Counted from the first letter of the stretch, positions 38,796 to 48,117 are shown. The stretch: DNA of 64,000 bases from Pedobacter cryoconitis (GCF_003259615.1 NZ_QLLR01000005.1:42741-106740); one strand, 5' to 3'. Program-made: numbers and translations. The notes: a model not told the origin generated them from the letters alone.

Positions 38796-39524
38796 ATGAA
38801 AGTAGAATTATTTATCCCCTGTTTTGTCGATCAGTTATATCCTGAAACAGCTTTTAGTACTGTTAAACTTTTAGAAAAAGCAGGTTGTGAGGTGAGTTAC
38901 AATCCCGGACAAACCTGCTGCGGACAACCAGCTTATAATGCTGGTTATTGGGAAGAGGCAAAAGAAACCGGTACAAAGTTTTTGAACGACTTTTCAGGTG
39001 CTAATTATATTGTAGCGCCTTCTGCTTCTTGTGTAGGGATGGTGAAAAATGGATTTAATGATCTTTTTACCAATTCTAATGTCCATAATAAATGCAGGAC
39101 ACTGCAGGGAAATATTTTTGAACTTTCAGATTTCCTGATTAATGTGCTTAAAAAAGACTATTTCGGTGCAGAGCTGGAAGGTAAAGCTGTTTATCATGAT
39201 TCATGCAGCGGTTTGAGAGAATGTAAAATCAAAGAAGAGCCTCGTTTACTGCTTGAAAAAGTTCACGGACTGGAAATGATGGAAATGAAAGATACCGACA
39301 TGTGCTGTGGCTTTGGTGGCACTTTTGCGGTTAAATTTGATGCTATTTCTTCTGCTATGGCAGAACAGAAAGTGAATAACGCCCTTGATCAGGATGCAGA
39401 TTATATTATTTCTACTGATTTATCATGCCTGATGCACTTGCAGGGTTATATCGATAAAAACAAACTAGCTATCAAAACGATGCATCTTGCAGACGTTCTG
39501 GCGAATGGATGGCTTGAATACTAG
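38796..39524 (+). CDS. CCG-domain (Fe-S)-binding protein, LutA/YkgE type
   Basis: A 242-residue protein with two cysteine-rich CCG modules: TCCGQPAYNAG (about residues 38-48) and MCCGFGGTFAVKF (about 165-177). DSCSGLREC also contributes cysteines. It matches the LutA subunit of lactate utilisation and the related glycolate/heterodisulfide reductase parts, which pass electrons through Fe-S clusters. The usual partners LutB and LutC are not beside it. I chose ATG 38796 over a TTG two codons earlier. Confidence 0.88.
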   Translation: MKVELFIPCFVDQLYPETAFSTVKLLEKAGCEVSYNPGQTCCGQPAYNAGYWEEAKETGTKFLNDFSGANYIVAPSASCVGMVKNGFNDLFTNSNVHNKCRTLQGNIFELSDFLINVLKKDYFGAELEGKAVYHDSCSGLRECKIKEEPRLLLEKVHGLEMMEMKDTDMCCGFGGTFAVKFDAISSAMAEQKVNNALDQDADYIISTDLSCLMHLQGYIDKNKLAIKTMHLADVLANGWLEY

Positions 39525-39570
39525 TTTATTTTAAGCTGCAAACCGCCAGATTTGCAGCTTAAAATAAACT
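39523..39570. repeat. 20-bp perfect inverted repeat starting in the stop codon
   Basis: Arms 39523-39542 and 39551-39570 are perfect complements around the 8-nt loop CCGCCAGA. The first arm begins inside the TAG of the CCG-domain gene. Neither strand has a T-tract after the GC core, so it is not a classical intrinsic terminator although its position suggests 3'-end formation. Confidence 0.65.
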
Positions 39571-39660
39571 TTACAGCAATTTAGTACATCGTTTCAGCTT
39601 TAACTTTTTTTAACATTTAAAATTTATAATTAGCACTGTTTTTGCAGAAGCAGGCTAGAT

Positions 39661-40461
39661 ATGAAACAACTATTTATTGTGATCTTCAGCCTGATTGCGT
39701 TTTCAATCCGGGTGGATGCACAGCCTGAAAAATCAGGAACAATACTATTTGAAAGTACTTTCGACCCCGCAATACTGACAGCTGCCAACGGTATAAAACT
39801 CAGTAGTGAGGCGGCTGCGCGAATGCCCAAAAGCTCAGTGAACAATTTTGAATTGAAATTTGATCAGCTGCACGCCAGTTATAAACAGAAAGATGGCTCA
39901 CAAAAAGGAGGACGTTATAATGGTCTGGGCGTTTTCGGAGGCGGTTTCAGCAGAGATTATTATTACAATTTCCAGGACCATAAATTGATTCAGGCATTTG
40001 CTTTGAATGATACGCTGTTTTTGATGGAAGATAAAATGGGCTTACTGCCGGAAATGAAGTTTGGGACCGGCCAGGTAGTGCCTGTAATTGAATATATTAA
40101 AACCGATGAAGTCAAACAGATCCTGGGGTTTACCTGTCACCAGGTGATTGCCAAAACAACCGTTAAACATCAGATAATAGGGGTTGAAAAAGAAATCACT
40201 GAAGAAGTTACCCTGTGGTACACAGATGAGTTAGGCTTTAGTTTTTCTCCAAATCCGGTATTGTGGACACAAGGAGCGGTGCTGGCAATTGAAAGTAAAG
40301 GGACACACATAGAAGCTAAAAATATTCACTATAAAGACATCAAAGCTGAAGACGTTGATTTACCTGAGAACGGTATACTGATTAGCCAGGAACAGCTGCA
40401 TATCAAATTAGATTTACGCAGGAAACTAACACGTCTTTCCAGAAATGGTTCATGGAATTGA
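39661..40461 (+). CDS. GLPGLI-like secreted protein
   Basis: A 266-residue secreted protein with a signal peptide (residues 1-20, cut after VDA). The second half matches the pattern of the GLPGLI family of Bacteroidetes: KQILGFTCHQVIAKTT, then VTLWYTDELGFSFSP, but the name-giving GLPGLI motif itself is replaced by WTQGAVLAIES. Its function is unknown. It is a single gene with a clear leader. Confidence 0.65.
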   Translation: MKQLFIVIFSLIAFSIRVDAQPEKSGTILFESTFDPAILTAANGIKLSSEAAARMPKSSVNNFELKFDQLHASYKQKDGSQKGGRYNGLGVFGGGFSRDYYYNFQDHKLIQAFALNDTLFLMEDKMGLLPEMKFGTGQVVPVIEYIKTDEVKQILGFTCHQVIAKTTVKHQIIGVEKEITEEVTLWYTDELGFSFSPNPVLWTQGAVLAIESKGTHIEAKNIHYKDIKAEDVDLPENGILISQEQLHIKLDLRRKLTRLSRNGSWN

Positions 40462-40727
40462 TAACTTTCAACACCTGCTTTTGATTCATCAGAATGAATT
40501 ATTTTTCGTCAAATAAATCGCAATACTCTTCCTGCTAGTGCATTGCGAAAAATGTTTACAAAGTTTAACTAATTTAATTGGTTTTTCAGTAAATAATCAG
40601 TCATAATTATTGCTCTCTTTTCCACCAGTGTTGATAACATTTAGAATCTGTCCAAGCAGAATTTTGCATTTTTGAGCTCCGCTAAAATAGGTCGGCAAGA
40701 GGGCTGATTTACATAAAAACCTTCAAA
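40462..40727. promoter_or_regulatory. Intergenic region upstream of the nrd operon
   Basis: 266 bp with an inverted repeat TCGCAAT (40518-40524)/ATTGCGA (40542-40548) and an overlapping alternative pair ATTTTTCG (40501-40508)/CGAAAAAT (40546-40553). These could end the upstream gene or bind a regulator of nrd. I find no NrdR box of the ACACWATATATWGTGT type and no exact TAnnTTTG promoter. Confidence 0.4.
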
Positions 40728-40970
40728 ATGAGCACAAAAAGAATAATCAAATTCGAAAAAGAAGATTGCAGTCCATGCAATATGGTTTCAGAATATCTTG
40801 ATAGAAAAGGTGTTATCTATGAAACTATCAATCCTTTTAACGATCCAGAACTGGCAATGCAGTTCCGTGTACGTTCAGTACCAACAGTAATTTTATTAGA
40901 ACAGGAACAGGAACTGTCCCGCGTTATAGGTTTTAAGCCAGATGAATTGTCTGTGCTGGTAGCAGTTTAA
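40728..40970 (+). CDS. NrdH-like thioredoxin/glutaredoxin
   Basis: An 80-residue thioredoxin-fold redox protein with active site Cys14-Ser-Pro-Cys17 and the cis-proline segment VRSVPTVILLE. It is the first gene of a cluster with nrdI, nrdE and nrdF and so probably supplies electrons to the reductase, the role of NrdH. The CSPC site differs from the CVQC/CMQC usual in NrdH, so it may equally be called a small thioredoxin. Confidence 0.8.
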   Translation: MSTKRIIKFEKEDCSPCNMVSEYLDRKGVIYETINPFNDPELAMQFRVRSVPTVILLEQEQELSRVIGFKPDELSVLVAV

Positions 40971-40992
40971 ACTTCAATCAAACACGCAGCTG

Positions 40993-41355
40993 ATGACCTG
41001 GATTTATTATGACAGTAAAACCGGTAATGTGGAGCGATTTGTGAACCGTTTGAAGTTACACCGTGACTGGACCATTCAAAAGATAGATGAGGCCTTGCGG
41101 CCACTACATGAAGGACACCTGATTACGTATACTACAGGATTCGGAGAAGTTCCGGTTTCTACGTTACGTTTTCTGGATGAAAACAGCAGTATGATAAAAT
41201 CTGTCTCTTCCAGCGGAAACAAAAACTGGGGACCAAATTACGCGATGGCAGCTACCAGGATCTCGGATCAGTTTAAATTACCCATCCTGATGCAATTTGA
41301 GCTTTCAGGAACAATGGCAGATATCCAAAAATTTATAGAAAAAATAGAGGGCTAA
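40993..41355 (+). CDS. nrdI: NrdI flavodoxin-like protein of class Ib RNR
   Basis: A 120-residue FMN flavodoxin that provides the oxidant for building the Mn(III)2-tyrosyl radical cofactor of NrdF. FMN-binding parts are YYDSKTGNVERF, TYTTGFGEVP and SSGNKNWGPNYAMAA. Its presence is diagnostic of class Ib reductase. It lies 22 bp after the redoxin and 4 bp before nrdE. Confidence 0.93.
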   Translation: MTWIYYDSKTGNVERFVNRLKLHRDWTIQKIDEALRPLHEGHLITYTTGFGEVPVSTLRFLDENSSMIKSVSSSGNKNWGPNYAMAATRISDQFKLPILMQFELSGTMADIQKFIEKIEG

Positions 41356-41359
41356 TGAT

Positions 41360-43450
41360 ATGGTAACGAAAAAGTGGATCTTATTAAATAATGAGATCAT
41401 GATTAAAAATGATGACGAGTTCAGCCTTCATAAAGATAAAGAAGCAGTTCGTTCCTATTTTTTGGATTATGTAAACAAGAACACAGTCTTTTTTTACACT
41501 TTAAAAGAGAAAATAGATTACCTGATAGAGCAGGAATATTACGTTGATTTTTATCAATGGTATACTTTTGAACAAATGGAAGAGGTTTATGACCTTGTCT
41601 ATGCCAAGAAATTCAGGTTCCAGTCTTTCATGAGTGCATTTAAATTCTTTCAGAGTTATGCCTTAAGGGACGACAGCGGGGAGAAATTCCTGGAACGCTA
41701 TGAAGACCGCGTTGTTGCGGTATCCTTGTTTTTAGCAAGGGGAGACGTTGCTGAAGCTAAATCCTATGCAGAAATGCTGATTAATCAGGAATATCAGCCA
41801 GCAACACCAACATTCCTGAACTCAGGCAAAAAACGCTCCGGTGAACTGGTTTCCTGTTTTCTGGATGAAATAGGTGATAACCTGAATGGTATCGGTTATG
41901 CGATAGATTCTGCCATGAAATTATCTTCAATTGGTGGCGGTGTATCTTTCAATTTGTCGAAGATCCGTGCCAGAGGTGAGTCTATTAAAGATGTTGAAGG
42001 CCGTGCAGGCGGAGTGCTTCCGATTATGAAAATATTGGAAGATACTTTCTCTTATGCCAACCAATTAGGGCAGCGTCCGGGAGCAGGAGCGGTATATCTG
42101 AATGTTTTTCATACTGATATTGAAGAATTCCTGGATTGTAAAAAGATCAATGTAGATGAGAAAGTAAGGATTAAATCACTATCTATCGGTGTGGTTGTTC
42201 CTGATAAATTCATGGAACTGGCTGAAAAAGATGAAGCCTGTTACCTGTTCCATCCGCATACTGTATTAAAACAATACGGTAAATACCTGGATGAAATGGA
42301 TATGGATGAAATGTACGAAGAACTCGTAACCAATCCCCTGGTTAAAAAGAAAAAAATCAATGCACGTCACCTGATGGTGAAAATTGCGCAAACTCAAAAA
42401 GAAAGTGGTTATCCTTACCTGTTCTTTAAAGGGAATGCAAACAGGGGACATGCCCTGAAAGAGCTTGGAAACGTTAAATTCTCTAACCTGTGTACTGAAA
42501 TTATGCAGATCTCTGAAGTTTCAGATATTGAGATTTACGGTAAAGAAGATAAAATCCGCTACGGTATTTCCTGTAACCTGGGTTCTTTGAATATTGCAAC
42601 GGTCATGGACAACAAAAGGATCAAAGAAGCTGTTAAAACGGCTATGAGATCATTGACAGTAGTTTCAGACCTGACCAATATCGCTATGGTGCCTTCTGTA
42701 CAGAAAGCGAATAAAGAATTACATAGTGTTGGTTTAGGCGCAATGAACTTACATGGGTTCCTGGCTAAAAATTTCATTATGTATGAAAGTAAAGAAGCAC
42801 TTGATTTCTGTAATGTCTTCTTTATGATGGTTAATTTTTACTCTATTCAGAGCTCAATGGAGATCGCGAAAGAGAAAAATGAGACTTTTGTAGGGTTTGA
42901 AGCTTCAGAATATGCAAACGGGAACTACTTCGCTTCTTATGTTGCTCAGGATATTGTTCCTTTAAATGCTAAAATTGCAACTTTATTCCAGGGGATGACT
43001 ATTCCTTCGGCTGCAGACTGGACTGATTTAATGAACCAGGTGAAGCAGCATGGCCTGTATCACGCTTACAGGCTTGCTATAGCCCCTAATCAATCTACTT
43101 CATACATTATGAATGCTACCGCATCAGTAATGCCTGTAGTGGACGTAATTGAGGTTAGAGAGTATGGTGACAGTACTACTTATTATCCTATGCCTTATCT
43201 TGATAATGATAACTATTTCTTCTACAAATCAGCTTATGATATGGATCAGAAGAATGTACTGCGGTTAATTTCGGTTATTCAAAAGCATGTGGACCAGGGG
43301 ATTTCAACTATTCTGCATACCAATACCAAAGATAGTACACGTGATATTGCAAAGTATTATATCTATGCACATAAAATGGGCTTGAAATCCTTGTATTATA
43401 CCCGTACCCGTAAGGCTTCGATTGACGAATGTGTTTCTTGTTCCGTATAA
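41360..43450 (+). CDS. nrdE: Class Ib ribonucleotide reductase alpha subunit
   Basis: A 696-residue catalytic subunit that reduces ribonucleoside diphosphates to deoxy forms. Substrate-site cysteines are in SGELVSCFLDE and ISCNLGSLN; the C-terminal redox pair is in CVSCSV. The chain starts directly with the alpha-helical N-terminus and lacks the 90-residue ATP cone of class Ia enzymes, so dATP feedback control is not expected. It needs NrdF, 41 bp downstream. Confidence 0.96.
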   Translation: MVTKKWILLNNEIMIKNDDEFSLHKDKEAVRSYFLDYVNKNTVFFYTLKEKIDYLIEQEYYVDFYQWYTFEQMEEVYDLVYAKKFRFQSFMSAFKFFQSYALRDDSGEKFLERYEDRVVAVSLFLARGDVAEAKSYAEMLINQEYQPATPTFLNSGKKRSGELVSCFLDEIGDNLNGIGYAIDSAMKLSSIGGGVSFNLSKIRARGESIKDVEGRAGGVLPIMKILEDTFSYANQLGQRPGAGAVYLNVFHTDIEEFLDCKKINVDEKVRIKSLSIGVVVPDKFMELAEKDEACYLFHPHTVLKQYGKYLDEMDMDEMYEELVTNPLVKKKKINARHLMVKIAQTQKESGYPYLFFKGNANRGHALKELGNVKFSNLCTEIMQISEVSDIEIYGKEDKIRYGISCNLGSLNIATVMDNKRIKEAVKTAMRSLTVVSDLTNIAMVPSVQKANKELHSVGLGAMNLHGFLAKNFIMYESKEALDFCNVFFMMVNFYSIQSSMEIAKEKNETFVGFEASEYANGNYFASYVAQDIVPLNAKIATLFQGMTIPSAADWTDLMNQVKQHGLYHAYRLAIAPNQSTSYIMNATASVMPVVDVIEVREYGDSTTYYPMPYLDNDNYFFYKSAYDMDQKNVLRLISVIQKHVDQGISTILHTNTKDSTRDIAKYYIYAHKMGLKSLYYTRTRKASIDECVSCSV

Positions 43451-43491
43451 TCAGGTTTTTAATTAATTTATAAGATTTAAATCAGACATCA

Positions 43492-44475
43492 ATGAGTCAA
43501 TATAAAGCAGTAAACTGGAATACACCGGAAAATGATTATGCCGGCATGTTCTGGGAGCAGAACCTGCGCCAGTTCTGGATAGATACAGAGTATATCCCTT
43601 CCAAAGATATAGATAGCTGGAAATCTTTAAGTCCTGAAATCCAGGAAGCTTATAAAAAGGCATTAGGCGGATTAACCCTGCTCGACACTATTCAGAGTCA
43701 TACCGGGATGCCGAAACTACTTGATCATATCGATGGTTTACAGAATAAAGCGGTGTTATCTTTCATGTGTATGATGGAAGCTATTCATGCGAAATCATAC
43801 TCTACCATTTTTACTACCGTTAACAGCACCGCAGAAATTAACGAATTGTTTGATTGGGTTGAGAATAATAAGCTCCTTCAATTTAAAGCAGCTACGATTG
43901 ATAAATATTACCGGAACCTGGACGCAGCAAAAGTGAGCAATGAAGTATTGTTTATGGGACTTGCAGCATCGGTATTATTAGAATCATTCTTGTTCTACAG
44001 CGGGTTTTTTATGCCGCTATGGCTTGCCGGACAAGGACAGATGGTAGCAAGTGCCGATATTATCAAAAAGATTGTTGCTGATGAATCCATCCATGGTGTG
44101 TTTGTCGGTTTGCTTGCTCAGGATGTATATAAGAAATTACCAAATCCTGAGAAAAGTAAGGCAGAGCTGGTTGACCTCTTAATGGAATTGTATGAAAATG
44201 AGTTGAAATATACCGATGAATTATACACTGAAGTTGGCTTGACTGCAGACGTAAAAGAATACGTGCGTTACAATGCAAATAAAGCAATGATGAATCTTGG
44301 ATTTGAAGAGTTGTTTGAGATAAAAGCAGTTAACTCTATAGTTTTAAATGGATTAAATGGTGAAACTACGCAGCATGACTTCTTCTCAAAGAAATCCACT
44401 AACTACGAAAAAAGTACAGAAATTCTTTATCTGAGAGACGAAGATTTTCAAATGGATACAGATCCGGTTTTCTAA
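43492..44475 (+). CDS. nrdF: Class Ib ribonucleotide reductase beta subunit
   Basis: A 327-residue radical-generating subunit with a di-metal centre. Ligand segments are WEQNLRQFW, MCMMEAIHAKSYSTIF (Glu and His) and IKKIVADESIHGVFVG (Glu and His). The nearby nrdI argues for a dimanganese-tyrosyl radical. It is the last gene of the operon, ended by the terminator at 44487-44563. Confidence 0.96.
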   Translation: MSQYKAVNWNTPENDYAGMFWEQNLRQFWIDTEYIPSKDIDSWKSLSPEIQEAYKKALGGLTLLDTIQSHTGMPKLLDHIDGLQNKAVLSFMCMMEAIHAKSYSTIFTTVNSTAEINELFDWVENNKLLQFKAATIDKYYRNLDAAKVSNEVLFMGLAASVLLESFLFYSGFFMPLWLAGQGQMVASADIIKKIVADESIHGVFVGLLAQDVYKKLPNPEKSKAELVDLLMELYENELKYTDELYTEVGLTADVKEYVRYNANKAMMNLGFEELFEIKAVNSIVLNGLNGETTQHDFFSKKSTNYEKSTEILYLRDEDFQMDTDPVF

Positions 44476-44486
44476 AAAAACAGGAT

Positions 44487-44563
44487 AAGCCCAACTCTGC
44501 TTCAATGCCCGCTATTTCTATACACGATAGTTGGTTCCTGATGGCAGAGTCGGGCTTTTTTTT
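44487..44563 (+). terminator. Intrinsic terminator of the nrd operon
   Basis: AAGCCCAACTCTGC (44487-44500) pairs with GCAGAGTCGGGCTT (44544-44557) with one A-C mismatch, closing a long loop, and is followed by eight T residues. It begins 12 bp after the nrdF stop. Confidence 0.85.
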
Positions 44564-44704
44564 GCTTTATATTTTTATAGTTGTATATTTTATTGATTTT
44601 CAATGATTTGTATAGTTCTTTATTTAAGCCAGCTTTAATCGGTTAACTACTGATTGTTGCTTATGCAGTGCTAAAATTCTATTCCTGTTTAAATCTATTT
44701 ACCT

Positions 44705-44712
44705 TATATTTG
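44705..44712 (+). promoter_or_regulatory. Candidate -7 box for the histidine kinase gene
   Basis: TATATTTG is an exact TAnnTTTG match, 17 bp before the ATG. No matching -33 element is seen. Confidence 0.4.
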
Positions 44713-44728
44713 CAGGATAGAATAATTA

Positions 44729-46741
44729 ATGCGCTCTTCACTCTTTTTATTTCTTTTTTTTATATCCGCTGCTGCTTATAGCCAGGTAATTACTATTAAC
44801 AGGAATTTGCCTTATTTAAGCCTTGGTAAGTCTATAAGTTATTTTATTGACACTGATGGCCGTTTAACTATAGATCAGGTTGCAGAGAAGGGTAAAAGAG
44901 GTGAGTTCTTAAGATCAAGCGCTGATATTCTTAATTTCGGAAATTCTTCAGCTACCTTCTGGATAAAAGTTTCTTACAGGAACCAAACCCGGCATAAAGC
45001 ATATCTTGTACTTGATGTATCCAGTATAGAATCTATAGATTTTTATAGCCATAATAATTCAGGTTCATTTACCAGGGTTCACACGGGTAGTCTTGCTCCT
45101 GAGAATCCGGAGTTAATAGCTGCTAATAATTATATTTTTACTTTACCTGATTACGATCATGACGCTGTACCACAGGATGTTTATCTGAAATTAAAAACTG
45201 ACAACATTCTTCTGGTCCCATTGAAAATGTCTGTCTCAGAACGACTGGTAGAGGGGCTGAATTCAACTGAGCGTGTAGAGTCCATCTATATCGGAATTCT
45301 CACTGCGCTGTTCTTTTTTAACCTGTTTGTATTTATCCGTTCCAAGGACAAAGCCTATTTTTATTATAGCGTTTATATTCTTTCGCTGTTCATTTATATG
45401 GTTTGTTACTTCAGAGGTTACAGTTATTATTTAGGATATGACTTCAGGATATTCGTGAACACCTATCCATATTTGTTTCTTGGGCTTGGGAGTGTTGCCG
45501 GCATTGCATTTTCCCGGAGTTTTTTGAATTTAAAGATTTTATTGCCACAGTCCAAACAATTGATCCGGCTGCTGATAGGTTGTTGGATTTTTACGATGAT
45601 TCTGTGTTTGCTCGGTTATAAGTCCTATTGTTCGATATTGGTGCAGATGCTGACAGCAACTTCTTCTCTGGTGATCTGGTTGTTGGGTGTAGTCGTTTAT
45701 TACAGGGGATATAAACCGGCTTTGTATTATGTAATTGCCTGGGCGTTCGTTTGTTTAACTTCAGTATGGGTTGTACTGAGCTTGTCTAATGTCTTTACTT
45801 ATAGTGAAGTATCATTTAGGTTTGCTCCATTGGGATTTATCTTTGAATTGCTTTTATTGTCTCTTGCAATGGGTGACCGGCTGAAAGATCTCACGACTGC
45901 GAAACTAGTCATCCAATCTGAAAAGATGAGGATTCAGGAAGAAAATCTATACCTGATCAGTACACAGAACGAGCGATTAGAAAAAATAGTAGAATCAAGG
46001 ACAAAATCATTACGGAAGATGGTTAAGTCCCTCGAAGAAGCCAATGCAGATAAAAGCAGGCTTTTTTCAATTATAGCACACGATCTTCGAAGCCCTTTTA
46101 ATAGTTTGATTAGTTTATATGCGCTGAATGATCTGGATCTGTTGTCGTTGGAAGAAGTAAAGATGCTGCTGAATGACAGCCGTAAAAGCTTTGATCATAT
46201 TCACAATACCCTGAATAACCTTCTGTATTGGGCACAAAGCCAGTTAAAGGGTATCAGTACGGCTCCATCACGTTTTAGTATGCGGGTTTTAACGAATGAC
46301 CTGATGCTGGTTTATCAACCGCTTATTAAAAAGAAGAATATGACTACGGCGCTTGTTATTACCGATGAAGAAGATGTTTATGCTGATTTAAATCAGATCA
46401 GCCTGGTGATGCGTAACCTCATTGACAATGCAATTAAATTCACGCCGCTGAGCGGGCATATCCGTTTGAAAATCTGGGGTAATCAAAACTTCATTTACAT
46501 TGATGTCAGCAACCCGGTAGCTGGTGTGCTTGATATAACTCAATTGGCTGAAGGTTCAGATTCAGAGCCTTCTTACGGTACGTCTAATGAACGTGGAGTC
46601 GGACTCGGGCTGCAATTGTGCCGTGACTTTGTAGAGAAGAATAATGGTCTGCTTAAGGCAAGTAAAGAGGAGGGCTGTGTGGTGCTTCGTTTCAGTTTGC
46701 CTAAGTTCAGTGCGGGTATTATCCCGGCTGTAAATCAATAA
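44729..46741 (+). CDS. 7TMR-DISM sensor histidine kinase
   Basis: A 670-residue membrane sensor kinase. A signal peptide (1-18) leads to an extracytoplasmic 7TMR-DISMED2 domain (about 30-165), then seven transmembrane helices (about 180-385), a coiled coil (about 390-430), a HisKA domain with phospho-accepting His451 in IIAHDLRSP, and an HATPase domain (about 540-660; NLIDNAIKFTP, GVGLGLQLCRDFVEKN). The likely ligand is a carbohydrate or other small molecule, by analogy to DISM domains. No response regulator gene is adjacent, so it is an orphan kinase. Confidence 0.93.
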   Translation: MRSSLFLFLFFISAAAYSQVITINRNLPYLSLGKSISYFIDTDGRLTIDQVAEKGKRGEFLRSSADILNFGNSSATFWIKVSYRNQTRHKAYLVLDVSSIESIDFYSHNNSGSFTRVHTGSLAPENPELIAANNYIFTLPDYDHDAVPQDVYLKLKTDNILLVPLKMSVSERLVEGLNSTERVESIYIGILTALFFFNLFVFIRSKDKAYFYYSVYILSLFIYMVCYFRGYSYYLGYDFRIFVNTYPYLFLGLGSVAGIAFSRSFLNLKILLPQSKQLIRLLIGCWIFTMILCLLGYKSYCSILVQMLTATSSLVIWLLGVVVYYRGYKPALYYVIAWAFVCLTSVWVVLSLSNVFTYSEVSFRFAPLGFIFELLLLSLAMGDRLKDLTTAKLVIQSEKMRIQEENLYLISTQNERLEKIVESRTKSLRKMVKSLEEANADKSRLFSIIAHDLRSPFNSLISLYALNDLDLLSLEEVKMLLNDSRKSFDHIHNTLNNLLYWAQSQLKGISTAPSRFSMRVLTNDLMLVYQPLIKKKNMTTALVITDEEDVYADLNQISLVMRNLIDNAIKFTPLSGHIRLKIWGNQNFIYIDVSNPVAGVLDITQLAEGSDSEPSYGTSNERGVGLGLQLCRDFVEKNNGLLKASKEEGCVVLRFSLPKFSAGIIPAVNQ

Positions 46742-47041
46742 TATCCCCGTTAATTTATTGCCTCTTTTAAAGCTTTTTTCTTAGCTTGGTCTATTCATGA
46801 AATCAAGCATTTTTGGTGGGAACAATATTATATTTTGTGGTTTTTAGGTACAGAATATAATATTGTTGATTATTTTAGTGTATTGATATTCTTATATTTA
46901 AGATTAATATGATAAAGCTATTGTTTTCTAAACTGAGTTGACTTGAGTAAAAAGAGTCCTAAAAACGTTTAAAAAACAGAATAATATTCTGAATACTATT
47001 TGTGTGTTCTGTAGTACAGGTAGTTATGGGTGTAATGTTAA
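46742..47041. other. Intergenic region with AT-rich inverted repeats
   Basis: 300 bp between convergent genes, with no ORF I can support. It holds a perfect 14-bp inverted repeat (46821-46834 and 46854-46867) and a 15-bp palindrome CAGAATA-A-TATTCTG (46977-46991). The first may terminate the kinase transcript; the second could be an operator. Confidence 0.5.
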
Positions 47042-47293
47042 CTAATACTCCTGTCTTTTGTAAGCGGCTGAAAAATCAGAGCGCATGGTCTTAAAACGTG
47101 CTACTACTGTGGCAATAAATGTCTCATCAAGCAGTTGAAATATTTCATTTGCTCCACCTCCGGTCAGGTCAAGCTCAGATAATTTATAGCTCTGTTCAAA
47201 GGTTCCCTGTTCAAATTTTACAATATACTTTTGGTTCATATTGAACAAGGTGATCTTACATTCAGGATGGGGCAGTTCGGCAATTACTCTCAT
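47042..47293 (-). CDS. Conserved-looking hypothetical protein, 83 residues
   Basis: A soluble 83-residue protein without signal peptide or membrane helix. It opens MRVIAELPHPECKITLFN and contains the well-formed strand pattern KYIVKFEQGTFEQSY, then a helical segment ending AAYKRQEY. I do not recognise the family. It stands alone between the kinase and msrC. Confidence 0.6.
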   Translation of the reverse strand: MRVIAELPHPECKITLFNMNQKYIVKFEQGTFEQSYKLSELDLTGGGANEIFQLLDETFIATVVARFKTMRSDFSAAYKRQEY

Positions 47294-47489
47294 AAGAAGA
47301 ATTAAATTAGTGTATTAAATCTGACGAAGTTGCAGCTAAAAAGAAACACTAACAAATAATTCAGGTAAATTTTAAAGCAGCGCTGAGAATATTACCAATC
47401 CCTTACATCGGTATGCAGGTGATTGTTTAATTTTAGTGCTTGATAAAACACAGTTAAACAATAAAAGAAATTATAAACATACCTGAATA

Positions 47490-47966
47490 ATGGCAGAAGA
47501 TCTCCTGATTATAAAAACAGAAAGTAAAGAAGAACAATACCAATCATTGATTCCGCAAATTCAAGCCCTGATCACCGGGGAAGATGATCTGATTGCTAAC
47601 CTTGCGAACATCAGCGCGGCATTAAAAGAACAGTTTGGGTGGCTATGGATTGGATTTTACCTGGTTAAAGGAGAGGAGCTGGTTTTAGGCCCGTTTCAAG
47701 GACCTGTAGCTTGTACAAGAATTAAACCTGGTAAGGGTGTGTGTGGCAGATCATGGCAGGAAGCGAAAACATTCATTGTGGAAGATGTAGATAAATTTCC
47801 GGGGCATATTGCCTGCAGCTCAGCTTCGAGGTCCGAAATTGTATTACCTATCCTTAAAGACGGTGTTGTATTTGGTGTATTGGACGTTGATAGTGCTGAA
47901 TTAGCTCAATTTGACGAGGTGGATGAAAAGTACCTGAGCCAGGTAATCAGCTTAATTAACGCCTGA
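47490..47966 (+). CDS. msrC: Free methionine-(R)-sulfoxide reductase (GAF domain)
   Basis: A 158-residue single GAF-domain enzyme that reduces free methionine R-sulfoxide. The three family cysteines are present: Cys75 (VACTRI), Cys85 (GVCGRS) and Cys109 (HIACSSASRSEIV); the last two are the catalytic/resolving pair in characterised members. It is cytoplasmic and protects against oxidative damage. It is a single-gene unit. Confidence 0.9.
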   Translation: MAEDLLIIKTESKEEQYQSLIPQIQALITGEDDLIANLANISAALKEQFGWLWIGFYLVKGEELVLGPFQGPVACTRIKPGKGVCGRSWQEAKTFIVEDVDKFPGHIACSSASRSEIVLPILKDGVVFGVLDVDSAELAQFDEVDEKYLSQVISLINA

Positions 47967-48024
47967 AAGATTGTCATTGAAATGTAACAAAGATTTAATT
48001 AGCATAGAATCATTCTAAATAGTA

Positions 48025-48032
48025 TATCTTTG
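48025..48032 (+). promoter_or_regulatory. Candidate -7 box for the methyltransferase gene
   Basis: TATCTTTG matches TAnnTTTG. It would give a leader of about 125 nt that includes the hairpin at 48081-48117. Confidence 0.4.
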
Positions 48033-48080
48033 TCCTACCAAAGCAGCAAAATTCATACTGTTCAGTAATATTTATTAAAC

Positions 48081-48117
48081 CCTGGTTACCCGTACAAAAG
48101 AGTACGGGTAATACAGG
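48081..48117 (+). promoter_or_regulatory. Hairpin in the methyltransferase 5' leader
   Basis: TTACCCGTAC (48086-48095) and GTACGGGTAA (48102-48111) are perfect complements with a 6-nt AAAAGA loop, extended by CCTG/CAGG. There is no T-tract. It may be an RNA structure or a palindromic operator; I recognise no known riboswitch. Confidence 0.5.

Noticed and set aside
40462..40727. Possible NrdR regulation of the nrd operon
   Set aside because: No pair of NrdR boxes could be found by eye in the upstream region.
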